A stretch of DNA of 64,000 bases from Panacibacter ginsenosidivorans (GTDB lineage: Bacteria; Bacteroidota; Bacteroidia; Chitinophagales; Chitinophagaceae): the NCBI RefSeq assembly GCF_007971225.1, contig NZ_CP042435.1, positions 930,001 through 994,000 of the forward strand. The letters are read 5' to 3'. Below, piece after piece: positions 52,701 to 61,068 of the stretch. Both the position numbers and the translations under genes were made by a program. The notes beneath the pieces are model-generated. The model worked only from the letters and a program-made list of their open reading frames with translations, searched no databases and was not told where the DNA came from. Position 1 is the first letter of the stretch, and each line of letters begins with the position of its first letter.

Positions 52701-53354
52701 CTATAATTTTTTTGCGTCTTCTAAAAACTTGGCAAGCCCAATGTCTGTTAACGGATGTTTAAGCAACCCAAGAATAGATTCCAACGGACATGTACAAACA
52801 TTGGCACCCAATTCAGCACATTTGATAATGTGATTTGGATTGCGGATAGATGCCGCCAATATTTCTGTTTTAAAACCCTGTAACGTATAAATCTTTGATA
52901 TCTGCGCAATGAGTTCTGTACCCTCCCAACCGCTGTCATCAATGCGACCAATAAAAGGTGAAACATAAGCTGCGCCTGCTTTTGCAGCCAGTATTGCCTG
53001 GCCCGCAGAGAATACCAATGTGCAGTTGGTTCTGATACCGTTATCAGTAAACCACTTGATGGCTTTCACACCATCTTTTATCATCGGAACTTTTACAACA
53101 ATATTTGGATGTATAGCAGCCAGCTTTTTTCCTTCTTCAACTATCGTAGCAAAATCTGTAGAAAGTACTTCAGCACTTACGTCGCCATCTTCCACAATTT
53201 CACAAATTGCTTTGTAGTGCGCAGTAATTGCTTCTTCACCTTTTATGCCTTCTTTGGCCATCAGCGATGGATTGGTAGTAACACCATCAAGAATTCCAAG
53301 GTCATGTGCTTCTTTGATCTGCGAAAGATTGGCGGTATCAATAAAAAATTTCAT
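52701..53354 (-). CDS. Transaldolase / fructose-6-phosphate aldolase family enzyme
   Basis: A 217-residue small transaldolase. It starts MKFFIDTANLSQIKEAHDLG, with ILDGVTTNPSLMAKEG, the Schiff-base lysine in IVVKVPMIKDGVKAIKW, NCTLVFSAGQAILAAKAGA and the C-terminal PLTDIGLAKFLEDAKKL. It belongs to the short TalC/Fsa subfamily of the pentose phosphate pathway. Whether it acts as a transaldolase or as an aldolase is not decided by the sequence. It ends in a clear terminator and is preceded on the same strand by the SRP RNA gene. Confidence 0.93.
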   Translation of the reverse strand: MKFFIDTANLSQIKEAHDLGILDGVTTNPSLMAKEGIKGEEAITAHYKAICEIVEDGDVSAEVLSTDFATIVEEGKKLAAIHPNIVVKVPMIKDGVKAIKWFTDNGIRTNCTLVFSAGQAILAAKAGAAYVSPFIGRIDDSGWEGTELIAQISKIYTLQGFKTEILAASIRNPNHIIKCAELGANVCTCPLESILGLLKHPLTDIGLAKFLEDAKKL

Positions 53355-53440
53355 AAAGCCATGCTCCGGGCGGAGCGTCTGTTTTTGTAAATAATCCCTG
53401 ATATTATATCCCCTTCAGGGGTTATGGGGTAAAAGAAAAA

Positions 53441-53540
53441 AGGCAGGCTAATTACATCGCACCGCTCAACCTAATATCCTTGCTGCATTCCTGCCCTGGG
53501 GAGGTTCAAAGGGAGCTGGTCGTGTAAGACCTGCCGCTGC
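53441..53540 (-). ncRNA. ffs: Signal recognition particle RNA (small bacterial type)
   Basis: On the minus strand the sequence has the SRP domain IV signature CCTCCCCAGGGCAGGAATGC followed by AGCAAGG, closed by an outer stem pairing GGCAGG (near 53534) with CCTGCC (near 53443), and then a T-rich run (TTTTTTCTTTT) that would end transcription. The length of about 100 nt and the tetraloop-plus-asymmetric-loop arrangement fit the 4.5S-type RNA that binds Ffh. Exact ends are approximate. Confidence 0.92.
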
Positions 53541-53596
53541 AAATATAGTGTATGAATTGAAATTAGAAGAGATAAAATAAAATGCACAAACAAGGA

Positions 53597-53658
53597 TTTT
53601 TTTTATGAACCCGGCTTTGGTATTTTATAGCATCGCCTCTTGCGTCGCACACTGCATC
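53597..53658 (-). repeat. Dispersed element copy 33 (GCG type, damaged head)
   Basis: Core near 53639-53658 on the minus strand, where GTGTGCGACGCAAG is intact but GTACAA is degraded. It is followed by AGGCGATGCTATAAAATACC and an AAAGCCGGGTTCATAAAAAA tail. Lies between the plug gene and the SRP RNA. Confidence 0.85.
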
Positions 53659-53753
53659 TTTCTGTACATTGTTCCATGAAGAAAAACCGCAGTGACGGAG
53701 AGACGTCAGGAAAAATAAAACTTGCCGCCTTTGCGTCTTTGCGGTTATTATTC

Positions 53754-55031
53754 TTACTGTGTACCAAATTTAGAATTGATCGTGGCCATACCCAGCAATT
53801 CATCATACCTGTTGCCTAATGAACGATAATAGACAAGCACTGTATAACTATTCTCTGTTTCCCAGTAATCACCATCTGTGATCGCTGTCTCAGGCTTACT
53901 ATTCTTTTTGCCGGCTTCTTTTGTAACGTAAGTATAATTATAAAACCCCTGTTTTAATAACAGTGTTATTTCATAAACACCTTTTGCCTCATTAAATTCT
54001 AGTTTGGTTGAATCATTTAGTGCATTGGCAGTCATCTCGCCCATAATGTAAATATCTTTTCCTGCAAATAGAGGCAGGCTGTTTGGATAAAAAGTAAAAT
54101 GCACCTTGGCATAATCGCCCTGCCACCATGCATTATTCACATCGCTTCCCTGTATATAATAACCACCATTGTAATCCTGCATCATTAAAAATCTTTCCTG
54201 TGAACGCTGTGGATCAGCTCTTACATAAACATCCATAGGAAGATTTGTTTTATCAATCGATTCTATTCTTGGGCTTTGATAACGGAAACTCTGCAGGTCT
54301 ACCCAACGATATTCTTTGCCTGCTTCAAAAAGAAAATCTCTTTCGCCATTGTATTCATAAATATTGTTACGCATGAATTGTGGTTGCATACCTGTTACTG
54401 CACTGTTCCAGCGATAGTTTTGTAGCACTACTACCTTTAATTGCTGTTGTGGATTTAAAATATTCAGTTTACCCTTGTCTATACTAAACTGCACTTTCTG
54501 GTGTGTGCGCATCAGTTGCGAATTATATGGCTGCGTAATTTTTAAAGCAATAGGAACCTGGTTATCAAGTACCAGCAAGCGCCTTGTGAAAGCAAGTTTT
54601 GAAGTATCCCCATTTAGAAACACTTTTAGCAGGTAATTACCTGATTTGACAGGTACACAATTTTTTTCCGGCAGCATTGCCTGGTAATGAATATACCTGA
54701 CCTGTGCAATGGAAGAAACACGATATTGGTTAAGCCTGTTTTGTGTAAAGCCCTGGATATAATCGAGCGGGCTAAGATCAAGCACATTCCAGTCAGCATC
54801 GCATAACTGGTAAGTATAACTATAGTTCCTTATTTTAGCATCAAGGTCGTCAAAGTGTAATTCAAGTGACGCAGTGGAGCCGGGACCTATAACCGGATAA
54901 CTTAACTGGTTTCCATATGCATAAAATTTTATCCCGTGTATATTGGGTAAATAAGTACTATCAGGGTTGCGTTGGGCAAAAATTGGTACAGATATAAATA
55001 GCAGGCAAAACAATTGGAGTGATAACTTCAT
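53754..55031 (-). CDS. Type IX secretion system plug protein (DUF5103)
   Basis: A 425-residue exported protein (signal about 1-19, ending FAQ). Conserved segments are IHGIKFYAYGNQLSYPVIGPGS, LELHFDDLDAKIRNYSYTYQLCDADW, YIQGFTQNRLNQYRVS, YNGERDFLFEAGKEYRWVDLQSFRYQSPRI, and the C-terminal fold GDYWETENSYTVLVYYRSLGNRYDELLG. This matches the DUF5103 family, which includes the plug that closes the periplasmic side of the SprA translocon. Its presence indicates a T9SS-bearing Bacteroidota. Confidence 0.88.
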   Translation of the reverse strand: MKLSLQLFCLLFISVPIFAQRNPDSTYLPNIHGIKFYAYGNQLSYPVIGPGSTASLELHFDDLDAKIRNYSYTYQLCDADWNVLDLSPLDYIQGFTQNRLNQYRVSSIAQVRYIHYQAMLPEKNCVPVKSGNYLLKVFLNGDTSKLAFTRRLLVLDNQVPIALKITQPYNSQLMRTHQKVQFSIDKGKLNILNPQQQLKVVVLQNYRWNSAVTGMQPQFMRNNIYEYNGERDFLFEAGKEYRWVDLQSFRYQSPRIESIDKTNLPMDVYVRADPQRSQERFLMMQDYNGGYYIQGSDVNNAWWQGDYAKVHFTFYPNSLPLFAGKDIYIMGEMTANALNDSTKLEFNEAKGVYEITLLLKQGFYNYTYVTKEAGKKNSKPETAITDGDYWETENSYTVLVYYRSLGNRYDELLGMATINSKFGTQ

Positions 55032-55251
55032 CCGTAAAATTTAAAATAAACGTACGATAAATTTTAGTTCTGTAATGCTGTAACGCAGTAAATAAAGTTT
55101 AATTGTTTACCGTTTTTTTGTTTATAATGTTATGAGTTGATGAGTTTACGTGTTCACAGGCTTCCATATTCACGAAGAAGATATTGCAGTAACGGAACGC
55201 ATAAAAGCATGAACTTATAAACATATAAACCTGGTGAATAATGTACAGAAG

Positions 55252-55313
55252 GCACAAGTGTGCGACGCAACAAAAGCCTCAATATCTGTTCCATAGCCTG
55301 GTACAAAAAAATG
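55252..55313 (+). repeat. Dispersed element copy 34 (GCG type)
   Basis: Core 55252-55271, GCACAAGTGTGCGACGCAAC, followed by AAAAGCCTCAATATCTGTTC and a TAGCCTGGTACAAAAAAATG tail. Lies in the 339-nt divergent gap 55032-55370. Nothing else is recognised there. Confidence 0.88.
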
Positions 55314-55370
55314 TTATTTATTTTCTTCATTTTGCTGCAACCGTTTAGCAACGTAGTTTTATCGCATTAA

Positions 55371-56612
55371 ATGAATGTATCATCTTTTATAGCGCAGCGT
55401 ATTGCTTTTACCAACCAGCGTACCTTTTCGCGTTTTATTATAAGGCTGGCTACTGCCGCTACTGCATTGAGTGTTGCAGCTATGATACTTACGCTTGCAT
55501 TTGTAAATGGCTTTCAAAGCGCAGTAAGTAATAAAGTTTTCAGTTTTTGGGGCCACCTTCATATACAGGAATATGAACGCGGTAAAGCTATGATTGCAGA
55601 GGAGATGCCGCTTATGCAGAACGATACTGTATTGCAGGTATTGAATACAACAAAAGGTATAAAGCATATACAACCTTTTGCAACGAAGTCGGCCGTACTT
55701 GAAAAAAATAAAGAGATAGAAGGCATCTTGTTTAAAGGTGTTGATGCGCATTATGATTTTTCGAACATGCAATCTTTTCTTGTGGCAGGAAGCTGGATAG
55801 ATTTTAATGATACGCTTTACAGCAAGCAAATAATGGTAAGTAAATTCATAGCAGATGAATTACAAATAAACGTTAACGACAGCATCAATATATATTTTAT
55901 TTCTTCTGAAAATAAAAGTAGCAGTACAAGAAGATTACAGGTAAAAGGCATCTTTAAATCGGGAATAGAAGAGTTTGATAAAACCTTTGCTATTGGCGAT
56001 ATACGTTTGCTGCGGCGTGTAAATAACTGGCAGTTTGATGAGATAGGCGGCTATGAAGTTTTTTTAGATGATTATAAAAATATTGAAGCCGTTAATGATG
56101 CATTATACGATGGCCCCAGTCAGTTGCCAGGCACTTGGATCAGCCGTTCTATAAAAGAAATTTATCCTTTCATTTTTGACTGGCTTAATATACAGGATGT
56201 AAACCGCAATGTTATTTTTATTGTAATGTCTATCATTGCTATCATTAATCTTATTACATGCCTGTTGATATTGGTGTTAGAACGAACACGCATGGTTGGT
56301 GTATTAAAAGCGGTTGGCAGCGATGACTGGAACATTCAAAAAATATTTCTTTATCATGCATCTATCATATCTGCAAAAGGCATTGGCTTTGGGCTGCTCT
56401 TTGGCGTAGGCATTGCGTTGATAGAAAAGTATACAGGCTTTATAAAATTAGATGAGGCTGCTTATTATGTATCATCGGCGCCGGTTGAAATAATTTGGTG
56501 GCAGGTTGTGTTGGTATGCCTGGGAACACTTTTCGTTTGCTTTCTTTCGCTTTTATTACCTACACTTTTTGTAAGAACGATAAAGCCGGTAAAAGCCATT
56601 CAGTTTAGATAG
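55371..56612 (+). CDS. FtsX-type ABC transporter permease (LolC/E-like)
   Basis: A 413-residue membrane protein. TM1 is at about 24-48 (LATAATALSVAAMILTLAFVNGF), a periplasmic domain covers 50-275, and three C-terminal helices are at about 281-305, 330-352 and 375-400. RTRMVGVLKAVGSDDWNIQKIFLYHA is the FtsX-domain signature. The layout is that of LolC/LolE/MacB permeases, which extract lipoproteins or export substrates. The ATPase partner is not in the window. Confidence 0.88.
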   Translation: MNVSSFIAQRIAFTNQRTFSRFIIRLATAATALSVAAMILTLAFVNGFQSAVSNKVFSFWGHLHIQEYERGKAMIAEEMPLMQNDTVLQVLNTTKGIKHIQPFATKSAVLEKNKEIEGILFKGVDAHYDFSNMQSFLVAGSWIDFNDTLYSKQIMVSKFIADELQINVNDSINIYFISSENKSSSTRRLQVKGIFKSGIEEFDKTFAIGDIRLLRRVNNWQFDEIGGYEVFLDDYKNIEAVNDALYDGPSQLPGTWISRSIKEIYPFIFDWLNIQDVNRNVIFIVMSIIAIINLITCLLILVLERTRMVGVLKAVGSDDWNIQKIFLYHASIISAKGIGFGLLFGVGIALIEKYTGFIKLDEAAYYVSSAPVEIIWWQVVLVCLGTLFVCFLSLLLPTLFVRTIKPVKAIQFR

Positions 56613-56670
56613 ATTTTTTTTACAAGCTGCATTACTACTATTGAGCTTTTGTTGTGTCACTCACTTGTAC
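56613..56670 (-). repeat. Dispersed element copy 35 (GTG type)
   Basis: Core 56651-56670 on the minus strand, GTACAAGTGAGTGACACAAC, followed by AAAAGCTCAATAGTAGTAAT and a GCAGCTTGTAAAAAAAATC tail. It shows the GTG core joined to the AGCTTAATAG middle more usual for GCG copies, so the modules can be exchanged. Confidence 0.9.
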
Positions 56671-56720
56671 GCTTTGCACTTAACGCAGCATTTATAATTA
56701 CATTTATTGTTCATTGTACG

Positions 56721-56751
56721 TTGTTCATTAATTACCCACCTCCTAACTTTG
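56721..56751 (+). promoter_or_regulatory. Bacteroidota promoter of the mqnE gene
   Basis: TTG at 56721-56723, a 20-nt spacer and TAACTTTG at 56744-56751 fit the -33/-7 consensus. The predicted transcript begins near 56757, just before ATG 56769, and supports that start codon. Confidence 0.6.
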
Positions 56752-56768
56752 CATACAAATTGAATGAC

Positions 56769-57935
56769 ATGATAAATGTGCAGCAGATCGTAAATGCAAC
56801 AACAGATTCAGATCTCAAAAGAATCGGTGAAAAAATTATAGCCCGGGAAAGAATAAATTTTGATGAAGGTGTTATGCTGTTTGAAAAAGGCTCGCTTTCA
56901 TATTTAGGCGCTTTGGCTAATTGGGTACGGGAACAAATGCATGGCAGCAAAACTTATTTCAATCGCAATTTTCATATAGAGCCTACCAATGTTTGTGTTT
57001 TTTCCTGTGCGTTCTGTGCATACTCACGTTTATATGCACACAGGGAAGAGGGTTGGGAATTAAGCATAGAGCAAATGCTTGATAAGGTAAAGAAATATGA
57101 TGGCAAACCTATAACTGAAGTTCATATTGTTGGTGGTGTTCATCCCAAAATGAATCTTGATTTTTTTGCTGAATTATTACAAAAAATAAAAGCACATCGC
57201 CCTGATCTGCATGTAAAAGCTTTTACTGCCGTTGAGTTTGATTATATGTTTCGCAAAGCAAAATTGACAGTAGAAGAGGGAATGAAAAAATTAAAGGCTG
57301 CAGGTCTTGATTCTCTTCCGGGTGGTGGTGCAGAAATTTTTCATCCGGAAATAAGGCAGCAAATCTGCGCAGATAAAGTAGATGCTGATGGATGGTTATT
57401 GATCCACAAAACAGCGCACCAATTAGGCATGCACAGTAATGCAACATTACTATATGGCCATATAGAAAAATACTGGCACCGCATAGACCATATGGAGAGA
57501 TTGCGCAACCTCCAGGATGAAACACATGGCTTCAATACTTTTATCCCGCTTAAATTCAGGAATAAGGATAATGATATGAGCCATGTTCCTGAAACTTCTG
57601 TGGTAGAAGATATGAAAATGTATGCTGTTTCCAGGTTGTACATGGACAACTTCCCGCACCTGAAAGCATACTGGCCAATGCTTGGCAGGCAGAATTCTCA
57701 ACTAACCTTATCTTTTGGCGTAAATGATCTTGATGGAACGATTGATGATAGCACAAAGATATATTCCATGGCAGGAAGTGAAGAGCAGTCTCCTACCCTT
57801 TCCACAGCACAACTTGTATCATTGATCAAACAGGTTAGAAGAGAACCTGTAGAAAGGGATACACTATACAATGAAATAAAAAATTATAAAGACACCGATA
57901 TTGCTGAGATGGAAGTAAATCCCTTGTATAATTAA
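56769..57935 (+). CDS. mqnE: Aminofutalosine synthase MqnE
   Basis: A 388-residue radical SAM enzyme of the futalosine route to menaquinone. The cluster motif is C76-x3-C80-x2-C83 in NVCVFSCAFCAY. Family segments are EVHIVGGVHPKMNLDFF, VKAFTAVEFDYMFRKAKLTVEEGMKKLKAAGLDSLPGGGAEIFHPEIRQQIC and HSNATLLYGHIEKYWHRIDHM. It joins dehydrochorismate-derived material to SAM to give aminofutalosine. The ATG at 56769 is chosen because the longer frame from 56649 is coded by the dispersed element. Pathway partners are elsewhere. Confidence 0.93.
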   Translation: MINVQQIVNATTDSDLKRIGEKIIARERINFDEGVMLFEKGSLSYLGALANWVREQMHGSKTYFNRNFHIEPTNVCVFSCAFCAYSRLYAHREEGWELSIEQMLDKVKKYDGKPITEVHIVGGVHPKMNLDFFAELLQKIKAHRPDLHVKAFTAVEFDYMFRKAKLTVEEGMKKLKAAGLDSLPGGGAEIFHPEIRQQICADKVDADGWLLIHKTAHQLGMHSNATLLYGHIEKYWHRIDHMERLRNLQDETHGFNTFIPLKFRNKDNDMSHVPETSVVEDMKMYAVSRLYMDNFPHLKAYWPMLGRQNSQLTLSFGVNDLDGTIDDSTKIYSMAGSEEQSPTLSTAQLVSLIKQVRREPVERDTLYNEIKNYKDTDIAEMEVNPLYN

Positions 57936-57940
57936 AATGA

Positions 57941-57975
57941 AGCCGATAAGGGTTTGAAAACCTTATCGGCTTTTA
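57941..57975. terminator. Intrinsic terminator between convergent mqnE and CBM48 genes
   Basis: AGCCGATAAGG pairs perfectly with CCTTATCGGCT around GTTTGAAAA, followed by TTTTAT on the plus strand. The minus-strand flank is also T-rich (TCATTTTAAT), so it may serve both genes. Confidence 0.85.
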
Positions 57976-57979
57976 TGCT

Positions 57980-58270
57980 TTAAAGAATAATTACACTGTT
58001 AATACCACCGAATTCGTTTGGTTGTTGTTCATCAGCTTCAGGCTCATTCAACCATTCAGTTTCATTTACCCTGTATTTGAATTCGTGTTTGGAGTTTTTT
58101 GGTAAAGAAACATCAGCTGTAAAGCTGCCATCTTTTTTCTTACTCATGATAACCGAGTTTTCCCAATCGCTGTTTAAGCCTAAAATTTCTACTGTTTCGG
58201 CATTTTCAGGAGTAAAAGAAAATTTTACTTTACAATAGTCTTTCGTTTTGAAGTATGTTTTTTGTACCAT
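57980..58270 (-). CDS. Isoamylase early-set / CBM48-like domain protein
   Basis: A 96-residue protein consisting of one glycogen-binding-like (AMPK1/CBM48) beta-sandwich: CKVKFSFTPENAETVEILGLNSDWENSVIMSKK, FTADVSLPKNSKHEFKYRVNETEWLNEPEADEQ. The Trp and Lys positions are those used to bind alpha-glucans. Standalone CBM48 proteins of this size are common in Bacteroidota. Their role, perhaps regulatory binding of glycogen, is not known. Confidence 0.85.
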   Translation of the reverse strand: MVQKTYFKTKDYCKVKFSFTPENAETVEILGLNSDWENSVIMSKKKDGSFTADVSLPKNSKHEFKYRVNETEWLNEPEADEQQPNEFGGINSVIIL

Positions 58271-58452
58271 TTTTTTAATTTTTGTTAATGAATAAATACT
58301 GCTTCATATAGCCTGCAACGCCGGAATTCGAATATTCAATTGCTGCAAAAATAAAGCCTGTATAAAAAAACGAGGCCTTTTCTTTTTCACAATAGTGAAT
58401 AACACATTTTATTACTGAAAGTCAATACTTAATGCTTCATAATAAATAAAAT

Positions 58453-58514
58453 GTTGAAGAGTGCGACGCAACGATGATGCTATGAAAATCCAATGCACGG
58501 CTCCAAAAATTCAA
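58453..58514 (+). repeat. Dispersed element copy 36 (GCG type)
   Basis: Core 58453-58472, TGTTGAAGAGTGCGACGCAA then C, followed by GATGATGCTATGAAAATCCA and a GCACGGCTCCAAAAATTC tail. Lies in the 354-nt divergent gap before the BlaI-like gene, together with the operator at 58584-58623. Confidence 0.85.
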
Positions 58515-58583
58515 ATTCACTTTTTGATGAACGGCATTATTAATTGTTAAGATTTAAAAAAAAATAATGCTCACATACGATCT

Positions 58584-58623
58584 TTACGATTCAATTCGTA
58601 TTTTAGTACGAAATTAATCGTAA
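58584..58623. promoter_or_regulatory. Operator palindrome of the BlaI-like repressor
   Basis: A 40-bp near-perfect inverted repeat ends 1 nt before ATG 58625. Outer arms are TTACGATT/AATCGTAA and inner arms TTCGTA/TACGAA, so each half contains two TACGA-type words. BlaI/MecI/CopY repressors bind such dyads, and autoregulation is usual. The position over the start would block transcription. Confidence 0.7.
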
Positions 58624-58624
58624 T

Positions 58625-59005
58625 ATGACAAGTAAACAGATAAAGCCTACTGAAGGTGAGCTTGAAATTTTGCAGGTATTGTGGGATAAAGGGAGTGCCA
58701 CGGTAAGAGACGTACATGAACATATTGCTTCATATAAAGACAGTGGCTACACTACTACGCTTAAATTAATGCAGATAATGTTTGAAAAGGGCTTAGTAAA
58801 ACGGGATGACAGTAATAAGACACATATATACAAGCCCAACGTGAGTAAGGAAAAAACACAGCAACAAATGGTTGGCAAAATGGTTGATGCACTATTTGGG
58901 GGCTCTGCATCGCAACTGGTAATGCAGGCACTGGGATCGTCACAACCAAGTAAAGAAGAACTGGAAGAAATTCAGCAAATGCTTAACGATCTTAAAAAGC
59001 AATAG
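58625..59005 (+). CDS. BlaI/MecI/CopY family transcriptional repressor
   Basis: A 126-residue winged-helix repressor: KPTEGELEILQVLWDKGSATVRDVHEHI, GYTTTLKLMQIMFEKGLVKRDDSNKTHIYKPNVSKEKT, and a C-terminal dimerisation helix (SKEELEEIQQMLNDLKKQ). It represses its own operon until a BlaR-type protease inactivates it. The paired gene begins 5 nt after its stop, so the two form an operon. The operator is at 58584-58623. In Bacteroidota such pairs often respond to envelope stress rather than beta-lactams. Confidence 0.93.
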   Translation: MTSKQIKPTEGELEILQVLWDKGSATVRDVHEHIASYKDSGYTTTLKLMQIMFEKGLVKRDDSNKTHIYKPNVSKEKTQQQMVGKMVDALFGGSASQLVMQALGSSQPSKEELEEIQQMLNDLKKQ

Positions 59006-59010
59006 CAATT

Positions 59011-61065
59011 ATGCAAAGCTTACTGCAATCAGCTTTCTTACAGGCATTAGGTTATGCCATTTTCAATAGTTTATGGCAGGTAGCCCTGTTATGGATAATT
59101 GTTATGCTTGTAAACAATGTAGGAAAGCTTTCTTCTTCAAAAAGATATTTTACAGGCGTAACAGCACAGTTTGCAGGATTTGTATGGTTTCTTTTTACAC
59201 TTCAGTTTTATTACAAACAATGCAGCGATGTAATTGCAAATGCCCAATCGGCAGGCATTGCAGATAACAACTATTCATTTTATGAGCCAGCTGTAAATAA
59301 TCTATCGTCAGGTTTAATGTATGTCATTATAAAGACAGAGCAACTGCTACCTTATCTTTCAGTTGCTTATCTTTTTATGCTGTTGTTTCTTGCTGTGCGT
59401 TTGACAAGAGCTTACCTATATATAAAAAAAATCCAAACAGAAGGGCTAATAAAAGCAGATGTTGAATGGAGACTTTTTGTAAAGAGAACAGCTGGCTATC
59501 TTGGTATAAATAAAAATGTAACCTTCTACTTTTCAGAACTGGTTAAAAGCCCGCTGACATTGGGTTTTGCAAAACCATTAATACTTGTCCCTATTGCAAG
59601 TCTTAATCATTTAACACCTGACCAGTTAGAGGCAATTTTATTGCATGAACTGGCTCATATTAAACGGGCAGATTACCTTATCAATATTATTATCACGGTT
59701 ATAGAAGTTGCATTATTTTTTAATCCCTTTACCCAATTACTTGGTAAACTAATCAAAAAGGAAAGAGAAAACAGTTGCGATGATTGGGTATTGCAGTTTC
59801 AATATAAACCTGCTATGTATGCGGAAGCTTTATTACGAATAGCCTACATACAAACACAACCTTCTTTTGCGATGCAGGCATCGGGTAATAAAGGAGAATT
59901 GCTCCCCAGGGTAAAACGTATGCTTAACCAGCAGGAGAAAACACATCAATACCGTAATCATCTGTTTGCGTTGCTGTTGATAACAGTAATGCTTACAACA
60001 GTTGCCTGGTTTAATCCTGCCGCAAATAACGCAAAGAGAAACTTAACTCCTGCTGCTAATAACAGAAAGACACTCGTTGAACCATTTACTGCTACTGTTG
60101 ATAACCCGCTCTATAATCCATTTTATTACCTGTTTGCAAAACCTTTGCAAACAACCGTTGAGCAAAGCATCAATATTGCCGCAAATAAGGCAAGTAAAAC
60201 ATTACCTGCAGCCACAGATATAGTAAAAAAGGTTACTCCGATTGCAATGCAAACATTCAGAGAAATACACAATGATATTGAGAATGAACTACCATCTATT
60301 CAGCAAGATGCAGAAAAAGCAATGAGTGAAGCAAAAACAGCAATAACCAATATTAAGATTGGGGGAGTAAGTCTTACAGATTCTACTGCTATAGAAGCTG
60401 CCATTAATAATCTTGCACAGAAAGAGCTTGCAAAGATTGATTGGAAAAGCATGAACAATGATCTTCGAAAAGCAAAAGCAGAGCTGGTAACTGCTACATC
60501 TGAAAGTGAAAAAGAGCTTACCAGTGAAATACAAATAAATGACGTTCTTGAGCAGGTTACAAAACAAATGCAGACTATATCGAATAAAACTAACATTTCT
60601 TTAAATACAACCAACTTTTTAAAAAGTCTTCTAGATAAAAAATTGCAGTCTGATCTGATTAAAGAGCAACTACAATTAAAACAAATACAGGAGCAAAAGA
60701 AAAAAGAAAAGGAGCAAAAAAGAACACATACCTCAATTGTTGCAAATAAGCCTTTAAAAGTTTGGAGTGATATGAAGCGTGATGATTACATCTTTAATGT
60801 CGATGAATCTACACTTGCTGAACTTAATTTTAAAGCTACACCGAAAAAATATGAAGCACCTGCTCCTGTTTCTACTGTTGCCTATACAGATTATTTAGAT
60901 ACAATTTCGGAAACCGATACTATTATAAATCCTGATGCCGCTATTATAATTATTCAGCATAATCCGGAAAACATTAAAAGCCATATTAAACATATTAACG
61001 TACAAATTGTAGGCAATAATGGCGTTACGAAATCATACACATTTACTGTTGATGTTTGCCAGTAA
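59011..61065 (+). CDS. M56 family (BlaR1-like) membrane metallopeptidase
   Basis: A 684-residue protein. The N-terminal membrane part has helices at about 18-34, 46-66, 103-128 and 229-245. The cytosolic-facing zinc site HELAH is at residues 212-216 (LEAILLHELAHIKRADYLI), and a further helix is near 315-333. The long C-terminal region (about 340-684) is unlike the BlaR1 penicillin sensor: it is Ala/Lys/Thr-rich and coiled, with LQLKQIQEQKKKEKEQKR, so the signal is probably not a beta-lactam. It should cleave or inactivate the BlaI-like repressor. TonB-type M56 proteins with odd C-termini are common in this phylum. Confidence 0.87.
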   Translation: MQSLLQSAFLQALGYAIFNSLWQVALLWIIVMLVNNVGKLSSSKRYFTGVTAQFAGFVWFLFTLQFYYKQCSDVIANAQSAGIADNNYSFYEPAVNNLSSGLMYVIIKTEQLLPYLSVAYLFMLLFLAVRLTRAYLYIKKIQTEGLIKADVEWRLFVKRTAGYLGINKNVTFYFSELVKSPLTLGFAKPLILVPIASLNHLTPDQLEAILLHELAHIKRADYLINIIITVIEVALFFNPFTQLLGKLIKKERENSCDDWVLQFQYKPAMYAEALLRIAYIQTQPSFAMQASGNKGELLPRVKRMLNQQEKTHQYRNHLFALLLITVMLTTVAWFNPAANNAKRNLTPAANNRKTLVEPFTATVDNPLYNPFYYLFAKPLQTTVEQSINIAANKASKTLPAATDIVKKVTPIAMQTFREIHNDIENELPSIQQDAEKAMSEAKTAITNIKIGGVSLTDSTAIEAAINNLAQKELAKIDWKSMNNDLRKAKAELVTATSESEKELTSEIQINDVLEQVTKQMQTISNKTNISLNTTNFLKSLLDKKLQSDLIKEQLQLKQIQEQKKKEKEQKRTHTSIVANKPLKVWSDMKRDDYIFNVDESTLAELNFKATPKKYEAPAPVSTVAYTDYLDTISETDTIINPDAAIIIIQHNPENIKSHIKHINVQIVGNNGVTKSYTFTVDVCQ

Positions 61066-61068
61066 TTT

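Noticed and set aside
56649-56768. N-terminal extension of MqnE
   Set aside because: The extra 40 codons are coded by element copy 35 and the promoter region. The family start is at 56769.
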